From contig OX155967.1 of assembly GCA_944548615.1 (NCBI GenBank), positions 4,933,281 to 4,997,280 of the forward strand: a DNA stretch of 64,000 bases. The letters are read 5' to 3'. Positions 1 to 11,830 of the stretch are shown in pieces. Position 1 is the first letter of the stretch. Every line of letters begins with the position of its first letter. Source of the stretch: Micropterix aruncella. Its lineage: Eukaryota > Arthropoda > Insecta > Lepidoptera > Micropterigidae. The translations under genes and the position numbers were made by a program. Under the pieces are notes generated by a model. It saw only the letters and a program-made list of their open reading frames with translations. It was not told where the DNA came from and did no database searches.

Positions 1-683
1 CTCTGGCCTTATGGTCAGTTTCCCCTAGGAATCAACCTTCTGGTGCTCCTGGACGGTCTGCGCACCGCGCAGCGTAAGCCAATCGACTGTGCACTCTGAC
101 TAACAACTTGGGTTGTCGACTACAGCGGGCGAGCCTGTCACCACAGGAAGTTTTAACGATTAGTCGTTCTATCTCCCTGAAGTGAGCGTAGAAGACTTGG
201 GACAAAACAGTCCACCATCTAGCTACGCCACAACCCGTAAGAGACGGGAGTCTGGAAGCAGTACTGTTTCCTATAAAGCGGGGTTGGTTGCGGACCTTAC
301 GGCGACTACTCTTGAAATGACCATCGACCATCCGATCCTGGGTGAACAGCCGGGCAAAGGACGCTGTGGTCCGCGATAGATTCGGTATACACCGTTTCAC
401 CACTTCGTAAGGGAGAGGACCGCGCAAGCGACCTCGAACTCGTAACCAATCGAGAGACCGGAGTAATCTGGTCACAATTGGAAGTAAGGGCGTGAGTGTC
501 GGCCCGCCGGGTAACATTCCTGGCTATCTCGCGGTTAATGCGTTGGCCTCTTACGGGCTTGTGGCGTAGCTAGACGGTGGAGTGTTTTGTCCTCAAGTCT
601 TCTGCGCTCACTCCAGGGAGATAGAACGACTAATCGTTAAAACTTCGTGAGGTGACGGGATCGCCCGCTGTAGTCGACAATCC
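1..683 (+). repeat. SLR copy 1 (660-bp SINE-like repeat), 5' cut by window edge
   Basis: This is the body and 3' end of the SLR family, in the same orientation as the copies at 22.3 and 23.0 kb. The shared order is visible: a block about the GCCAATCGACTGTGCACTCT motif, a GTCTGGAAGCAGTACTG block, a CCGCGATAGATTCGGT block, a GCAAGCGACCTCGAACTCG block, and the 3' hairpins. AACGA/TCGTT pairs at 625-638, and GTAGTCGAC lies near 670. A segment of about 135 bp (about 110-245) is an inverted copy of the element's own 3' end, spliced into the middle. It matches the reverse complement of about 560-680. Open frames across this copy are not conserved between SLR copies, so I call no protein. Confidence 0.75.
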
Positions 684-2082
684 AAGTTGGTTCCCGACCC
701 AGAGCCTCGCGGTAAGACCTTGGACTCTCACGGGCTCGTCGGTGGAGTTAGACAGTGGACTGTCTTTGTCTTTCTCCGGGTTTGGCGCGGTTGGGGGAGG
801 TTTGTGTGCTTGCCGGAAAAGTCATACAGTTAGAAAACCATTTTTTTTCATTTTGGGATTAGCAGTCATTCACCTTCGACAGCAATCAGTCGTAGGCATT
901 AATCTAATCCGCAACGCGACTATTTTATCATTTTCTTTCAAGTCGCGATTAACAATTGATGCTATGTAATTAGAAAAACGAGATAAAAAAGCGGTTTTCC
1001 GTCGGAAAACCGCTGCGTCCTTGAGATAAAATGCTCGCGTAAATAGGACGCTTTTTTGTAAACATACGTTTAGATAAAAAAATATATATTACATTGTTAA
1101 AAAAAAACATCAAATCGAAAGCGTGATCTTGAAGTAACCGGTTTCCGTATCCGGTTTGAATGTTAAGGCTGTCTTAACCCTTTTAGGACCATAAGCTTTG
1201 CGGACCATAGAGTATGGAAATTTTTGATACATAAAACTGTTATGCTGGAGCCACACTAACGGGAAACGCCGTTAATTATCGCAATGATGGACGTTTAACG
1301 GTGATGTAGCCACGACTTACCGCGATAATTTTACAACGGCATTCACATCGCCGTTTGACGTTAGGCGGTAGATAGAGTGGCATCAAAGAGATTTAACGCT
1401 AGAATTAATGCGTTGAAGCGGCCACACTACGTTTGTCATTGTGCACCGTGAGCGCGACGTGATCGAACGAGTTAACTAACGAGAAAGTCATTGTGTTTCT
1501 CGAAATTCTGCAAAACAAATTTATTTATGCTTGGTCTTATTTGGACATCTTTTTAGTGCAATTTGTGTGTGGGCAGACAAAATACAATTTAAAGTAATAA
1601 ACCCAAATAGTAGGTACTTTTACTGTACATTTGTTTCATCCATCATCTTCTTTTTCTTTGGGTCCTCCTTTCCTTATTCGACCACGATGTCTCGTTTCCC
1701 ATTGTTCAGTTCGACTTTATACTGGCACTATCTTGGATTTTGTTACCCGTATAATAAATAGATCATAATAATAATTAATATAGATTATTAACAATTATGT
1801 CAAAATGGAGAAAAATGACACAGATTGCAATAATTTAATAGAAAGCGACAAAAAACGCATCAAAAATACATAACTTTTAAGGTAGGATTACTCCGATCGG
1901 ACCGCGAATTGTGACTAGCTCCACGGTTATTCTTATTTTACATAAAAATACATTTTCAACGACGTATCATTCATTTCGATTGGTGCCGCTACCAGGATCT
2001 ATACATTTGTGCCCATCATCCTTTATAGGACAGGTTTATGCCATGATTTTGAATGAAATAATGACACATTTCGCGGTGATTT
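684..2082. other. Gene-less spacer with hairpins
   Basis: No gene is recognised. A G-rich stretch at 780-830 resembles the polypurine repeats at 7.0 and 48.1 kb. A 25-bp perfect hairpin (arms AGCGGTTTTCC) lies at about 990-1014. An imperfect inverted repeat occupies about 1270-1370, with arms containing GCCGTTAATTATCGC and its near complement. The rest is AT-rich. The 76-aa frame at 1531-1761 has no recognisable motif and I do not call it. Confidence 0.4.
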
Positions 2083-2185
2083 TACTTTACCAGCCAACCA
2101 ACAGACGAGGAGGCAAAGTATTGCGAACAAGCTAAATTTTTTTTTTTGAGAAGCCGTATATATAAATTTTTTAGAACGTAGTAAC
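2083..2185 (+). repeat. RepX 5' end fragment
   Basis: This matches the beginning of the RepX repeat seen at 13893, 42487, 45905 and 54553. The shared opening is a CCAACC-rich stretch followed by GAGGCAAAGTATTGCGAAC. Only the first 100 bp or so are present. It ends against the SLR copy that starts at 2191. Confidence 0.55.
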
Positions 2186-2190
2186 AAATA

Positions 2191-2850
2191 GAGTTGTCAA
2201 CTACAACGGGCGAACCCTCCACCTCAGGAAGTTTTAACGATTAGTCGTTCTATCTCCTGTGAAGAGAACGCAGAAGACTTGGATAAAACAATCCACCGTC
2301 AAGCTCCGCCACATGCCCGCCCGTAAGAGGCCAACGCCTTATCCGCGAGATAACCAGGTGTGTTACCCAGCGGGCTTACACTCACGCCCTTACTTCCAAT
2401 TGCGACCAGATTACTCGGGTCTCTCGATTATTACCGAGTTCGAGGTGGCTTGCGCGGACCTCTCCCTTACGAAGCGGTGAAACGGTGTGCACCGAATCTA
2501 TCGCGGACCCTGGCATCCTTTGCCCGGCTGTTCACCCAGGATCGGGTAGCCGATGGTCGTTTCGAGAGCAGTCGCCGTAAGGTCCGCAACCACCCCCGCT
2601 CTATAGGAAACAGTACTGCTTCCAGACTCCCCCGACTGTTAGTCAGAGTGCGCAATCGATTGGCTTACGCCGCACGGTGCGCGTAGATTGCGCCGTTGAT
2701 TCCTAGGGGAAACTAGCCCTAAGGCCAGAGTCCTGCTCGGGCTCGCACTTCATGCGTGGAGGCCGCCGGATGGGTGTTGACCCGTGAGTGTGACCAACCC
2801 TGAACAGAATGGGTCTTCGTGGCAAACTCAGCAAGGGCCCATTAGCTGCC
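2191..2850 (-). mobile_element. SLR copy 2, complete, with target duplication
   Basis: This is a complete minus-strand SLR of 660 bp. Its 5' end (at 2850) reads GGCAGCTAATGGGCCC and its 3' end (at 2191) reads GTTGTAGTTGACAACTC. The flanks look like an aged target-site duplication: AGAACGTAGTAACAAAT at 2173-2189 against AGAACTTAGTAACAGAT at 2851-2867. The length equals that of the copy at 34674-35333. Long duplications of this kind are typical of elements inserted by LINE-type machinery. There is no poly(A) or simple-repeat tail. Confidence 0.75.
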
Positions 2851-2868
2851 AGAACTTAGTAACAGATG

Positions 2869-5800
2869 TACCTCTTAGCTGTGCTTGCCAATATTTATTC
2901 TCATATGGTTCAAAGGAGTTTGTAACTCATTATCCCTTTTTTTGAACGCCCATTGTACAAGGTATTAATATCTCTGTGCTCATTGTGTAGGTTCGTCGTT
3001 AAGGCGACATGAGACCTCAGAAAAATATCTGAAATGGGCGGCCACGCGAAGAAATAGGCGGGGTCAGACACACATCCTCATCCGCTCGCGCCGGCGACCG
3101 GGTGCCTACTAAACACAGAATAACCAACTTTGCGCAGTGATGATATAAGGGTGTTAATGGCAAAGCATATTTAGAGTAACTATCAGAGCGCAATCGCGTT
3201 TAAATTAAATGTAATTAATTTAGGGCCTAAATAAAAGATAAGTCTAAGCGCGACGCTAAAGAATTACCAAGTCAACTAACCCATATATGCCCAGAACTAT
3301 TTTGGGATTTCGATTTTGGTTATTTTCAGATATGTTTATGTTGATAGGTCCCTATAGCAATAGTAAGAGTATTGACTACTTTTAGTATATATATATTTTG
3401 TTAACTAGGTATTTTAGTTAAACGCCTGATCCGTCTAAAACACAAAAAAGAGATTTAGTTAAACGCCTGATACAGGTCTCCGCTGTATATTTGCCTGACG
3501 TATCGTTTTCGAAACACTGAAGTTATAAGGACATTATAAGTATTTATAAATTACTATTAACTAATTCTAAAAACACGAGTAAGTCCATAATTTACCAAAA
3601 TTTACTACAAAACTATGATACTTGTACAAAGCTTTACTCAACTATAATTACCTACTTTTTTCGGGAGACGACATGATTTTTGCACGACGTGAACACAACT
3701 TGCCCCGCTTACTATTTCTATCAAAACTGTCAATGCTGCTAAAACTGCGCTGCTAATAGGGAATAGTTCTGTACTCTTGCGATAGATGGCATTTTTTTTT
3801 TGGAATTTACTGAACTTACAAAAGGATTTCCGATGCTTTTACAAAAGTATTACTTCTTATTTCGAGTTTGAATCACTGGGCATATATGGGTTAAATAAAA
3901 TTAAAATAAAACACACTCACCGCTTACATTGCAGGAGTAATCGCCCCTGAAAGTTTTCGACGTCAGTTTAAAGCCCTAATGTCCAAGGCAATGGGCAACT
4001 TTTTTAAGTCTAAATTGTAAATTAGTTCTTTATCGAAAGATTCGCTTAGAAACTTTTTTTTTAAATAATTGCTTATATTTTTCAAAATAAATCATAAAAC
4101 TAAAATTCTTCAGATATGGTCGTTCCCAGGTATCATGTCACCTTAATATAGAAGTTTGTGGAGATTTATTGCGACCAATTATTATAATTCGGTGACCATC
4201 AGCCAAGGTCAAAGAAGGTCATTCACATAGGTGGTCCTATTGCGTCATGGGCGTAATGTAAAGGAGGTCGAAGGTGTGAGTGGGGAAAGGGGTTGGGGAG
4301 GGGGTCGGGTGGAGAAAAGGGGAGCTTGGAAGGCTGGGGGTCCGGCAACCGCGACCGCTCTCCAACGAAATGGAATTCTACTGAAGCGTTGCACAGTGGG
4401 TCTATCTTTATGGTTTATTTTTTAAAATATTTGTATATTACTTTCCCACAAATCAGGCACAGAAACAAAAAAAAACAACCCTTACGATAAACCCCACAAT
4501 GTGAAGCTCAGATTTATTAATATTAAATCGCAAAGACTATTTAATTAAAATATGAAAACACGAAAAAATAAACCACGAAACATTGTCACGAAAAAAAAAC
4601 TCATTTTCAAAAGCTTTATGGGAAGGTTGAGTATTGCTGGAATGTCTATTAGCCTGGCTCCGAATTTTTTATTGTGCCCGTGGCATCCATGCACTTTTAA
4701 CCCCTCAGCATTGTCCCAAAACGTAAACAAAACTGCCGAGCTTTCAAGTCATTCCACGAATCAGCAAATCTGTCTTACATTTTGGCCAGGTTGACGTACC
4801 ACGTGCCAGGCTCGTAATTTAATTTATAATTTTATATATAATTTTTAATGATTATTATAGGTATGTAAACGTTATATCAATATGTAATTGATTTATGTAT
4901 GTATGTATATTATTTTAGTTTTTATTTTTATTTATTTTGGTTTTATTATTATTTTCGTATACATATACTCATACACTCGTATACTCATACAGATGTATGT
5001 GTATGTGTGCATATATGGATATATATTGAGTATCTATATTTGTATATGCGTAAATATTTGTAGTTTCATATTTGTCGATTTAAAAATTAGTACTAAATAT
5101 AGTTTAAACTGACAGTGCACACTTAATATCAAGTCATTAAAAGTCAGCCTTAGAACAGGCCTAGGCCTAGTTAGGCGACTGTGTCAAACATTAAAAATAA
5201 TGTCGCATCAATTTGTTGCTAACATCTTACTTACAAATATGACATTAATTGTTTACTAGATGTGTTACTAAATAAGTAAATAAATAAATACAGTTTAGGC
5301 TCGACTGTTGTATCACGGACCAGGCATATGATGAACAGTTTTGACTCGAAAGCCTGACCACGAGCCTCACACGTGGTTGTAAGCGAAAGTTGAGTATTTT
5401 TCGAGTTAGATACGCTGTTTTGTTAACCTTAACACCTTGACAACCGTGACACACATTTTTTGGTACCATATTGTATCTTGATAACAGTAGTACTAAAAAA
5501 GGGTATCTGATTTTCTTAGGCGGTTTTTTTTCAAGGGAGATACTCAAAGAATCTGGCGAAAAAGAATACCATTATTGCGCCTATTGACGTTTAGAATGTG
5601 TAAGCAATGTATTCAAGCAGAAAAAAGAAAAAATAACGTTATTTTAATTTCATAAATCGCAGAAATTATTTCGGCTAGCCATATCGGACGAAATACACAG
5701 TACGACAGAGGAAGTAAAGCTCGAGTGAACCCACCGAATCGATGCAAACTTGCCAGCACTTTTGGGTCAATGTAATTTACGAAATTATGTAATTGCGTTA

Positions 5801-5950
5801 ATATTAGCGTCTTTCAACTTTCGAGACACCAAAGCCTGCGAAATAAACGTGTCGTAAAGGTCGGTGTTATACGCGACCCGGAAATTATAAAGTTTCCAGG
5901 CAACATGTGAAATCAAATTATTATATTTTACGGCTGAATAAGAGATAAAG
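2869..5950. other. AT-rich spacer without recognisable genes
   Basis: I see no gene. Visible items are two copies of TTTAGTTAAACGCCTGAT at 3413-3430 and 3453-3470, a G-rich patch at about 4265-4345 like the 48.1 kb polypurine repeat, and a TATG/TATA microsatellite at about 4870-5060. The small frames at 4231-4490, 4545-4794, 4888-5112 and 5245-5547 show no family motif and are judged chance. Confidence 0.4.
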
Positions 5951-5951
5951 A

Positions 5952-6970
5952 GATAAAAAGTATTTATTTCCAATACAACCATACAATCGTGTAGGAATGA
6001 CAGTAATTAATCTTAAACTAGTTACTCAATTTAGACAAGATATGATATACAATATATAGCTTTAAACTTACCAATTTACAAAAACATAGACTATATGATA
6101 ACAGTTTACAACAAAACAATTAACGGTAAATAATATGTATTAGATTAAATGGGTAGATACGATGCTATGTATTTTCAAAATATTTTAAAAAGTCGTTATG
6201 AGCATACATGTTGATTTTAAGCATATAGACTCGGATGGATTCTCTTGAAAATATCGATGTTTTTTATTGTTTTAATCTTTCGGACAATTTATTGAAAAGT
6301 TTGAGGCCTAAGTATCGACTAGTCGCCTGGAACTTGGCAGTACGTGCTACGAACGGTTGGAGATACAGGGTTTTATTCCTGGTGTCATGCCGATGTACTT
6401 CCTCGTGGGATGTGGCCGAGCTCTTATTGCAATAGAATTCGCAAAGAGCTTCTTTAGCATAAATCGCATATACGGTCAATATCCCTAGTTTTTGGAAGTG
6501 TTCACGACATGGCTGCCGTGGACCAATGCCTACTATCGCACGTATGGCTCTTTTGTGCTGTGCGCTGTGCGGAGTTGATGTGCGCTGCATTACCCCATAA
6601 AAGAATACCATAGCGCAGGTGTGACTCAACTAGCGCGTAATAGGCCGATATTACTTCAGTTCTCTCCAAACAACTTCTGATGCGTAATAGAGCATAGCAG
6701 GCTGACGAAAGTTTTGACTTAACATGCTCTATATGTAGATTCCATGACATCTTTCCATCCAGATATAGTCCGAGGAATTTAACTGATTCCGCAAGTTCAA
6801 CCGGGTAGTTAACTTTTATAGATGATGTCTTGCTATTAAAATTTAAAATAACAGTTTTAGAAATATTTAGAGACATCTTGTTCGCATTAAACCAATCATC
6901 AAGTTCACCAAGAGATGTATTGATATTGGCAGTGAGCGTATTTATGTTGTCAGCTTCAACTACAGCGCTA
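5952..6970 (-). pseudogene. LINE-A copy 2: 5'-truncated reverse transcriptase C-terminus
   Basis: This is the 3' end of the same LINE as at 58996-61622, nearly identical base for base. Reading the minus strand, it starts just after the catalytic FADD box (residues SAVVEADN are first). It continues through the thumb and C-terminal region with WFNANKMSLN and RYGILLWGNAAHINS. A short replaced stretch near 6555-6585 shifts the frame. A second frame then carries KRAIRAIVGIGPRQ to LFNKLSERLK near 6264. The 3' untranslated part ends at about 5952 with the TATTTATTTCCAATAC signature shared with 58996. 5' truncation is the usual outcome of target-primed reverse transcription. Lacking palm motifs A to C, it is dead. 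The clade is probably Jockey or CR1-like, by inference. Confidence 0.9.
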
Positions 6971-6974
6971 GAAT

Positions 6975-7185
6975 ACAAAGAAAACGAAAAGAAAAACGGT
7001 TGTGTCACCCCAACTCTCCCGGCAAGCAGGCAAGCCCCCTCTCCCCAACAATCCCTTTCAACTGCCTCCCCCACCCCCCTCACCAACTCCAAACCTCCCA
7101 CTCACCCCAACCCACCCACCTAAACCCCCCCCAACCTCCCTCCCAACTCCCCCCCAAACTGGGTGGGGTTGGTTGTAAGATATTT
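6975..7185. repeat. Polypyrimidine (C-rich) repeat
   Basis: The plus strand is almost purely C/T/A with CCCCC runs, abutting the truncated LINE-A. Its complement resembles the G-rich block at 48060-48345, including the shared CTTGCCGGGA...GGTGACACAA edge. Proline-rich and glycine-rich frames here are composition artefacts. Confidence 0.6.
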
Positions 7186-7557
7186 TCTTATGATAATAAA
7201 CCCGCCCATCGCGAAATTTCACAATACAGAGAAGAAACAAACAAACAAACAAAAATTACAACAACAAACTAAATATCTTGAAAATCGTGTTGTTTCTGTT
7301 TAAGCATGCTTAAGCAAGCATGCTCGGCTTCCGCATGAGGACAAATTTCATAATTACACAATCGCCATCTGAACTACCGTCGTCAGAAGAAACAATGTAT
7401 CCCAAATCCATTCCCAAATAACTATTTACAATAATTATTGTCAAAACGCGGGCGCTTTGCCGCCGATGACATTTGACTGACAGCAACCCACGAAGCATAC
7501 TGACACCTACGCGCGTACTGAAACGGCTGATTCGGAGTCGCCATCATGCTAAAGTAA
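7186..7557. other. Gene-less spacer
   Basis: No gene is seen. There is a small AAGCATGCTT palindrome cluster at about 7300-7325. Confidence 0.3.
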
Positions 7558-7855
7558 GGGGCTCTCTAGATGATCAAGCATGCTTGTCAAGCATCGCGTC
7601 GCGGGCTTGGAAGGGATCGTAAAGCGCAGGAAATATGCATTTTTTTTATTACTTACTTAAATGCCTAATTTTGTAGTTTATACCAAGGTGTCACGTTAAT
7701 TAGACGTAATTGATTGATGAATGACGTGACTCCCTGGTATAAAACTACGAAATTAGGCATTATTGGTAAATATTTTAAAAAATGCATATTTCCTGCGGTT
7801 TACGATCCCCTCCCAGCCCGCGACGCGATGCATGCTTGATCATTTAGACAGCCCC
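7558..7855. mobile_element. MITE-M copy 1 (foldback element)
   Basis: The 298-bp unit is nearly one long inverted repeat. The left arm begins GGGGCTCTCTAGATGATCAA and the right arm ends with its near complement in TTTAGACAGCCCC. The arms meet near a TACCA...TGGTA core at about 7680-7740. There is no coding capacity. Three more complete copies (10042, 10353, 47573) and one end fragment (25884) occur here. The superfamily is uncertain because no clean direct target duplication can be read. Confidence 0.85.
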
Positions 7856-9006
7856 TTACTTTTACCACTCGATTTTACCTTTAAAATTTGGGTAATTGAA
7901 ATGGTACATCATTAAAAATTGGGATGACTCAGTGACCCACGGCTTTGGTTCGTGCTTTTCACGTCCCCAGTGTGAAATAGACTTACTATCCGTTCGATAA
8001 TGCTAAAAACAAGTAAAATGTCAAAACACGGGTATATAATAGAGCGAATTTTGTATTTGCTAAGAGAATTTAATTATCACTGCTAGAATGCGTCATAGTT
8101 TGCATATTATTATACATAGGTTGTGCAGTAGATCGTCAGTCTTTGTTGCGTTATTGAAATTAAATTTAAAATTCTTTATTATATAATATGTTGTTCTTAT
8201 ACTATTATATTCTTTATTATATACTAGCTTGTTATATAATATTTATTATATACACTACATAGTTATTATACTCGTATATAGCCTATATATTTATTATTAT
8301 ATGGGGCATTCCATGAGAAAGTGAATCTTGATGTCAAATAATAAAGTTATACAAAATCATGTAATTACTAGACAAATCATAAGTCAAAAACTAAAATTAA
8401 ACTATAATTAAAAAATAAAACGAAAAATAATGTTTATTTCGTATTTTTACTCTTTGTAACTTGTAACGGTAGAGACCTTGAATGCGACATCTATTGGTGA
8501 TGTTGGCAGCACTGTACAATCCTTTATGTTTGCCATTTCACGAGATTGTTTTGAAACATATAGCTGACAGATAGGGGGAAGCCCCCTAACGCCGACAGCA
8601 CCTTGAGTCGGACACTAATAGTATCTCAACAAGTCGCGGCGCGATCGATACAAAGACGGGTGAAATGGGTGCGGGGAAGCGTACGCTTTTCCTTTTCCTA
8701 CGTCTCCGTCGCCGTCCGGCGTTCGGGGACTTCCCTCTTGTAAAATAAATATAGCTGAGAAATATTTCGAAACAGACACAAGTTCCTGAAGCGATTCCGA
8801 AAGTGAGACTTTGGCCTTATTATTTCGTAATAAACAGCTTTATGATTACTGTGCGGCTGATAAGGCTTAATATAAGTGTTTGCACATTATTTTCTTACCA
8901 AACTGTTAAAAACGGCTTCTATTTTCATAATAAAGTCGCACGTGTCCCACCCGTGACAAATGTTGTCGTACCCGTGACATGAACGAATTACCTGTTTTTT
9001 AATTAA
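7856..9006. other. Gene-less spacer
   Basis: No gene is recognised. TATA-type dinucleotide-rich sequence fills 8160-8300. A more GC-rich patch at about 8570-8740 contains no family motif I can name. Confidence 0.3.
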
Positions 9007-9745
9007 TCTATACTAATATTATAGAGGTGAAGTTTGTGAGGTTGAAGGAAGTAATCTTTGGATCTAGTGAACCGATTTTGAAAATTCTTTTACCAATAGA
9101 AAGCCACGTTATTTGTGAGTGTCATAGGCTATATATTAATCCAAAAAATTAAAAGACTTTTTCATGGTAGTCGGATTTGCAAAGTAAGTCGGAGAAAACA
9201 CGGTCGAACGAAAACGTTTCTTACGAACGCTGCTTTAACGATGAGAGATATATGATTGAGTTTTAGAGAAAAGTTGTAGAGCTTGGTAATGTCTACAAAA
9301 AAGTCAGCGACAGAATATGTCTAAATTTTATATTTAAGTCACAAAAGTATTTTGTATTAAAAAAATAATTTAAATCGTTAGGTCATGTTTATTAGTCATA
9401 TTATCAACAATTATGAATTCATATCAAAATAGGTAAATTTATCGTCTCAAGTGTTTAAAACAAAAGACTTTTCCCTTTTACTGCATATAAGTTCCCTTTT
9501 ATTGCATAAATGGTTAAAGAGATAAGACACTCACAAATAAGACACTCACAAGAAGACACTCACAAATAACGGAAATATAGTCAAATTGGCATGCAAATAC
9601 AAACAGACATATGCAGTAAAAATATATCTTTTCTTTTGGCAGTCAGGAAATAAATCATAGCACTCAGTACTAACCGAACTACACTCATAATTTCATCACA
9701 AGTAAAAAGTTTTACCGCCCAACGAAGTGGGCACGGGTCAGCTAG
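9007..9745 (+). mobile_element. Non-autonomous Helitron, family 1, copy 1
   Basis: It begins TCTATACTAATATTATA and ends CGGGTCAGCTAG, with the hairpin GCCCA-ACGAAG-TGGGC about 12 bp before the end. TC start, CTAG end, 3' hairpin and insertion between A and T are the standard Helitron signature. No Rep/helicase sequence is present. Close copies are at 19581 (plus), 48765 (plus) and 50806 (minus). Confidence 0.9.
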
Positions 9746-10041
9746 TTGTCAAAATAAAGCTAGTGTATTTGTTTACGTCACTGTAGCTAAATATCTAATG
9801 TATATGAAAATGTCTTATTTCAAGAATAATGTGAAATAAATTCACAAAGTTTTCGTCAAACATTTCTTATAAGTAAATATACTATTTTTTGTTCCACCCG
9901 TGACAGAAGAATGTCCCAGTTTTATCACCAAATGAAATAAAATACTGTAAATTTTCTGTTACTAAATTATTCATTCAAGATAGAATAAGTCGTTCGCTTC
10001 TAAAATAAATATTGCAATTTTCATCGTGTGTACCATTTTTA
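9746..10041. other. AT-rich spacer
   Basis: Nothing recognisable is present. Confidence 0.3.
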
Positions 10042-10340
10042 GCGGCTCTCTCGATCAAGCATGCTTGTCAAGCATCGCGTCGCGGACTGGGAGAGGATCG
10101 CAAACCGCAGAACTATGCAAATATTTTTTTTTTTTTTTACCAAAATTGCCTTTTTTGTAGTTTTATACCAGGAAGTCAAGTCATTCATTAATCAATTACG
10201 TCTAATTAACGTGACTCCCTGGTATAAACTACAAAATAAGGCATTTTTGGTAAATACAAAAATAAAATATTTGCATAATTCCTGCGGTTTACGATTCCTT
10301 TCCAGCCCGCGACGCGATGCTTGATCATCTAGAGAACCCC
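10042..10340. mobile_element. MITE-M copy 2
   Basis: A full-length foldback unit of the same family as 7558-7855. Ends are GCGGCTCTCTCGATCAAGC and ATCTAGAGAACCCC, and the arms run through the GGTTTACGAT motif. It lies 12 bp from copy 3 in tandem. Confidence 0.85.
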
Positions 10341-10352
10341 TAAGACATCTAA

Positions 10353-10669
10353 GGGGCTCCCTAGACGATCAAGCATGCTTGTCAAGCATCGCGCCGCTGG
10401 CTGGGAAGGAATCGTAAACCGCAGGAATTATTCAAATATATTTTTATTTTTTTTACCAAAAATGCCTAATTTTGTAGTTTATACCAGGGAGTCGCGTTAA
10501 TTAGACTTAATTGACTAATGAATGACGTGACTTCCTGGTATAAAACTACAAAATTAGGCACTGTTAGTAAATATTTTTAAAAAATATTTGCAGTTTCCTG
10601 CGGTTTACGATCCCCTCTCAGCCCGCGACGCTAATCTTGACAAGCATGCTTGACCGTCTGGAGAGCCCC
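10353..10669. mobile_element. MITE-M copy 3
   Basis: A full-length foldback unit with ends GGGGCTCCCTAGACGATCAA and CCGTCTGGAGAGCCCC. It sits directly downstream of copy 2, so the pair could be a local duplication or two insertions into a favoured site. Confidence 0.85.
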
Positions 10670-11654
10670 ATATATCGATTGTTTTATACTATTTAATATA
10701 TGTACTATACATTTATTATATTTAACCTATATATTTATTATTATATACTAAAAATATTTATCATATATAGCTTAGAAGAAAAAAATATTCCTTGTTAAAT
10801 ATTTCTTGTTAAAAAAATCTTATTAGAATTATTGTGACATTTATTTTAGTTTGATATGTTAACTATTTATGAAGGTTTTTTACAATATACCTCTCGGTCA
10901 GATATTGCTTGGCAGTCTTGGGTAGAGATCTAGGACACACAGACTGTTCTGATTGGTCGCGCACGAATTCGCCACTAGCGCGCATTACAAGAAACATATA
11001 TTTAAAAATGAAGCAAATGGTTTCGTGACTTTTCAAAAATTACGAACTTTTGAAATGATTCCAGGAAATGAAAAAAAGGCAAATAAAAACAATATAATGG
11101 TTTAGATTCTTTTCGAGACAATAAATAGAAAAAAATAGGAAATATAGAAAAAATATTACTCTACTCCTCCCGTTTTTTAAAACTCATTTTCTATAGGTAT
11201 GAAATGCAGTAATATTTATAACTATTATAAGGGGACTATATACTTATTGAATTAATGTACTATTGTTAGTATAACTAACAATTTACTACAATTATCCCTA
11301 GTTATGACATATTTATGTAAAACTACCAAGTGCTCAAATTCCTTGAAATATTTCTGGAATTTAATATTTGAGTGAAATTAAATATTTTCGAAAAGTTTTA
11401 TATTTCTATGAAAATATTTTAGTAAATCTATAAGACTTACAGAACTTAAATTGAAATATTTTGGGGTTTTACTGGACCAGATCCCTGAAGAAAAAAATCA
11501 GAATCAGAAAACTCAGGGGGTCACCAGCGACCCTTTTCTAATAAAACGGTTAATTAAATAAAACTAATGTCACGTGAGACTCTAGTTAAATATTTATATA
11601 ACGGTTCGTATAATATGTGTATCTGAAACATTTGTAATCATGTAAAAATAAGAT
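10670..11654. other. AT-rich spacer without genes
   Basis: No coding or repeat family is recognised. A GC-richer patch at 10920-10990 has no motif I can assign. Confidence 0.3.
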
Positions 11655-11830
11655 AAAACGAATTTACCGGGTGAAGTCTGTAGCCCCTAACGTTTTGGCG
11701 ATGTTGCAACTGTCGTTGCCCAGGGTAGACCAGTCTACTGTGGACAGCGGCGGTTGGAACGCAACATTGCTGAAACGTCGGGTGCTACAAACTTCAAACG
11801 ATGATTTCGTTTCATCTTATTTATAATGCC
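11655..11830. repeat. Penelope-associated inverted-repeat hairpin, copy 1
   Basis: Two arms of roughly 70 bp face each other. The left begins ACGAATTTACCGGGTGAAG and contains TTGGCGATGTTGCAACTGTC; the right contains CTGAAACGTCGGGTGCTAC. The same fold is at 18650-18795. The right arm alone recurs at about 35455-35550 and 36300-36400, directly behind Penelope-type 3' coding ends, so I infer it belongs to that element's 3' region. Confidence 0.6.

Noticed and set aside
32..517. 161-aa minus-strand frame and similar 100-140 aa frames in SLR copies (2360-2686, 22256-22615, 23398-23814)
   Set aside because: They do not stay open in equivalent positions of other copies and show no protein motif; explained by the GC-rich repeat.
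990..1014. Rho-independent-terminator-like hairpin
   Set aside because: The context is insect repeat DNA with no bacterial genes; kept only as a hairpin.
4888..5112. Tyrosine/isoleucine-rich 74-aa frame
   Set aside because: Translation of a TATG/TATA microsatellite.
6830..7123. Plus-strand 97-aa frame
   Set aside because: Antisense of LINE-A fused to the C-rich repeat.
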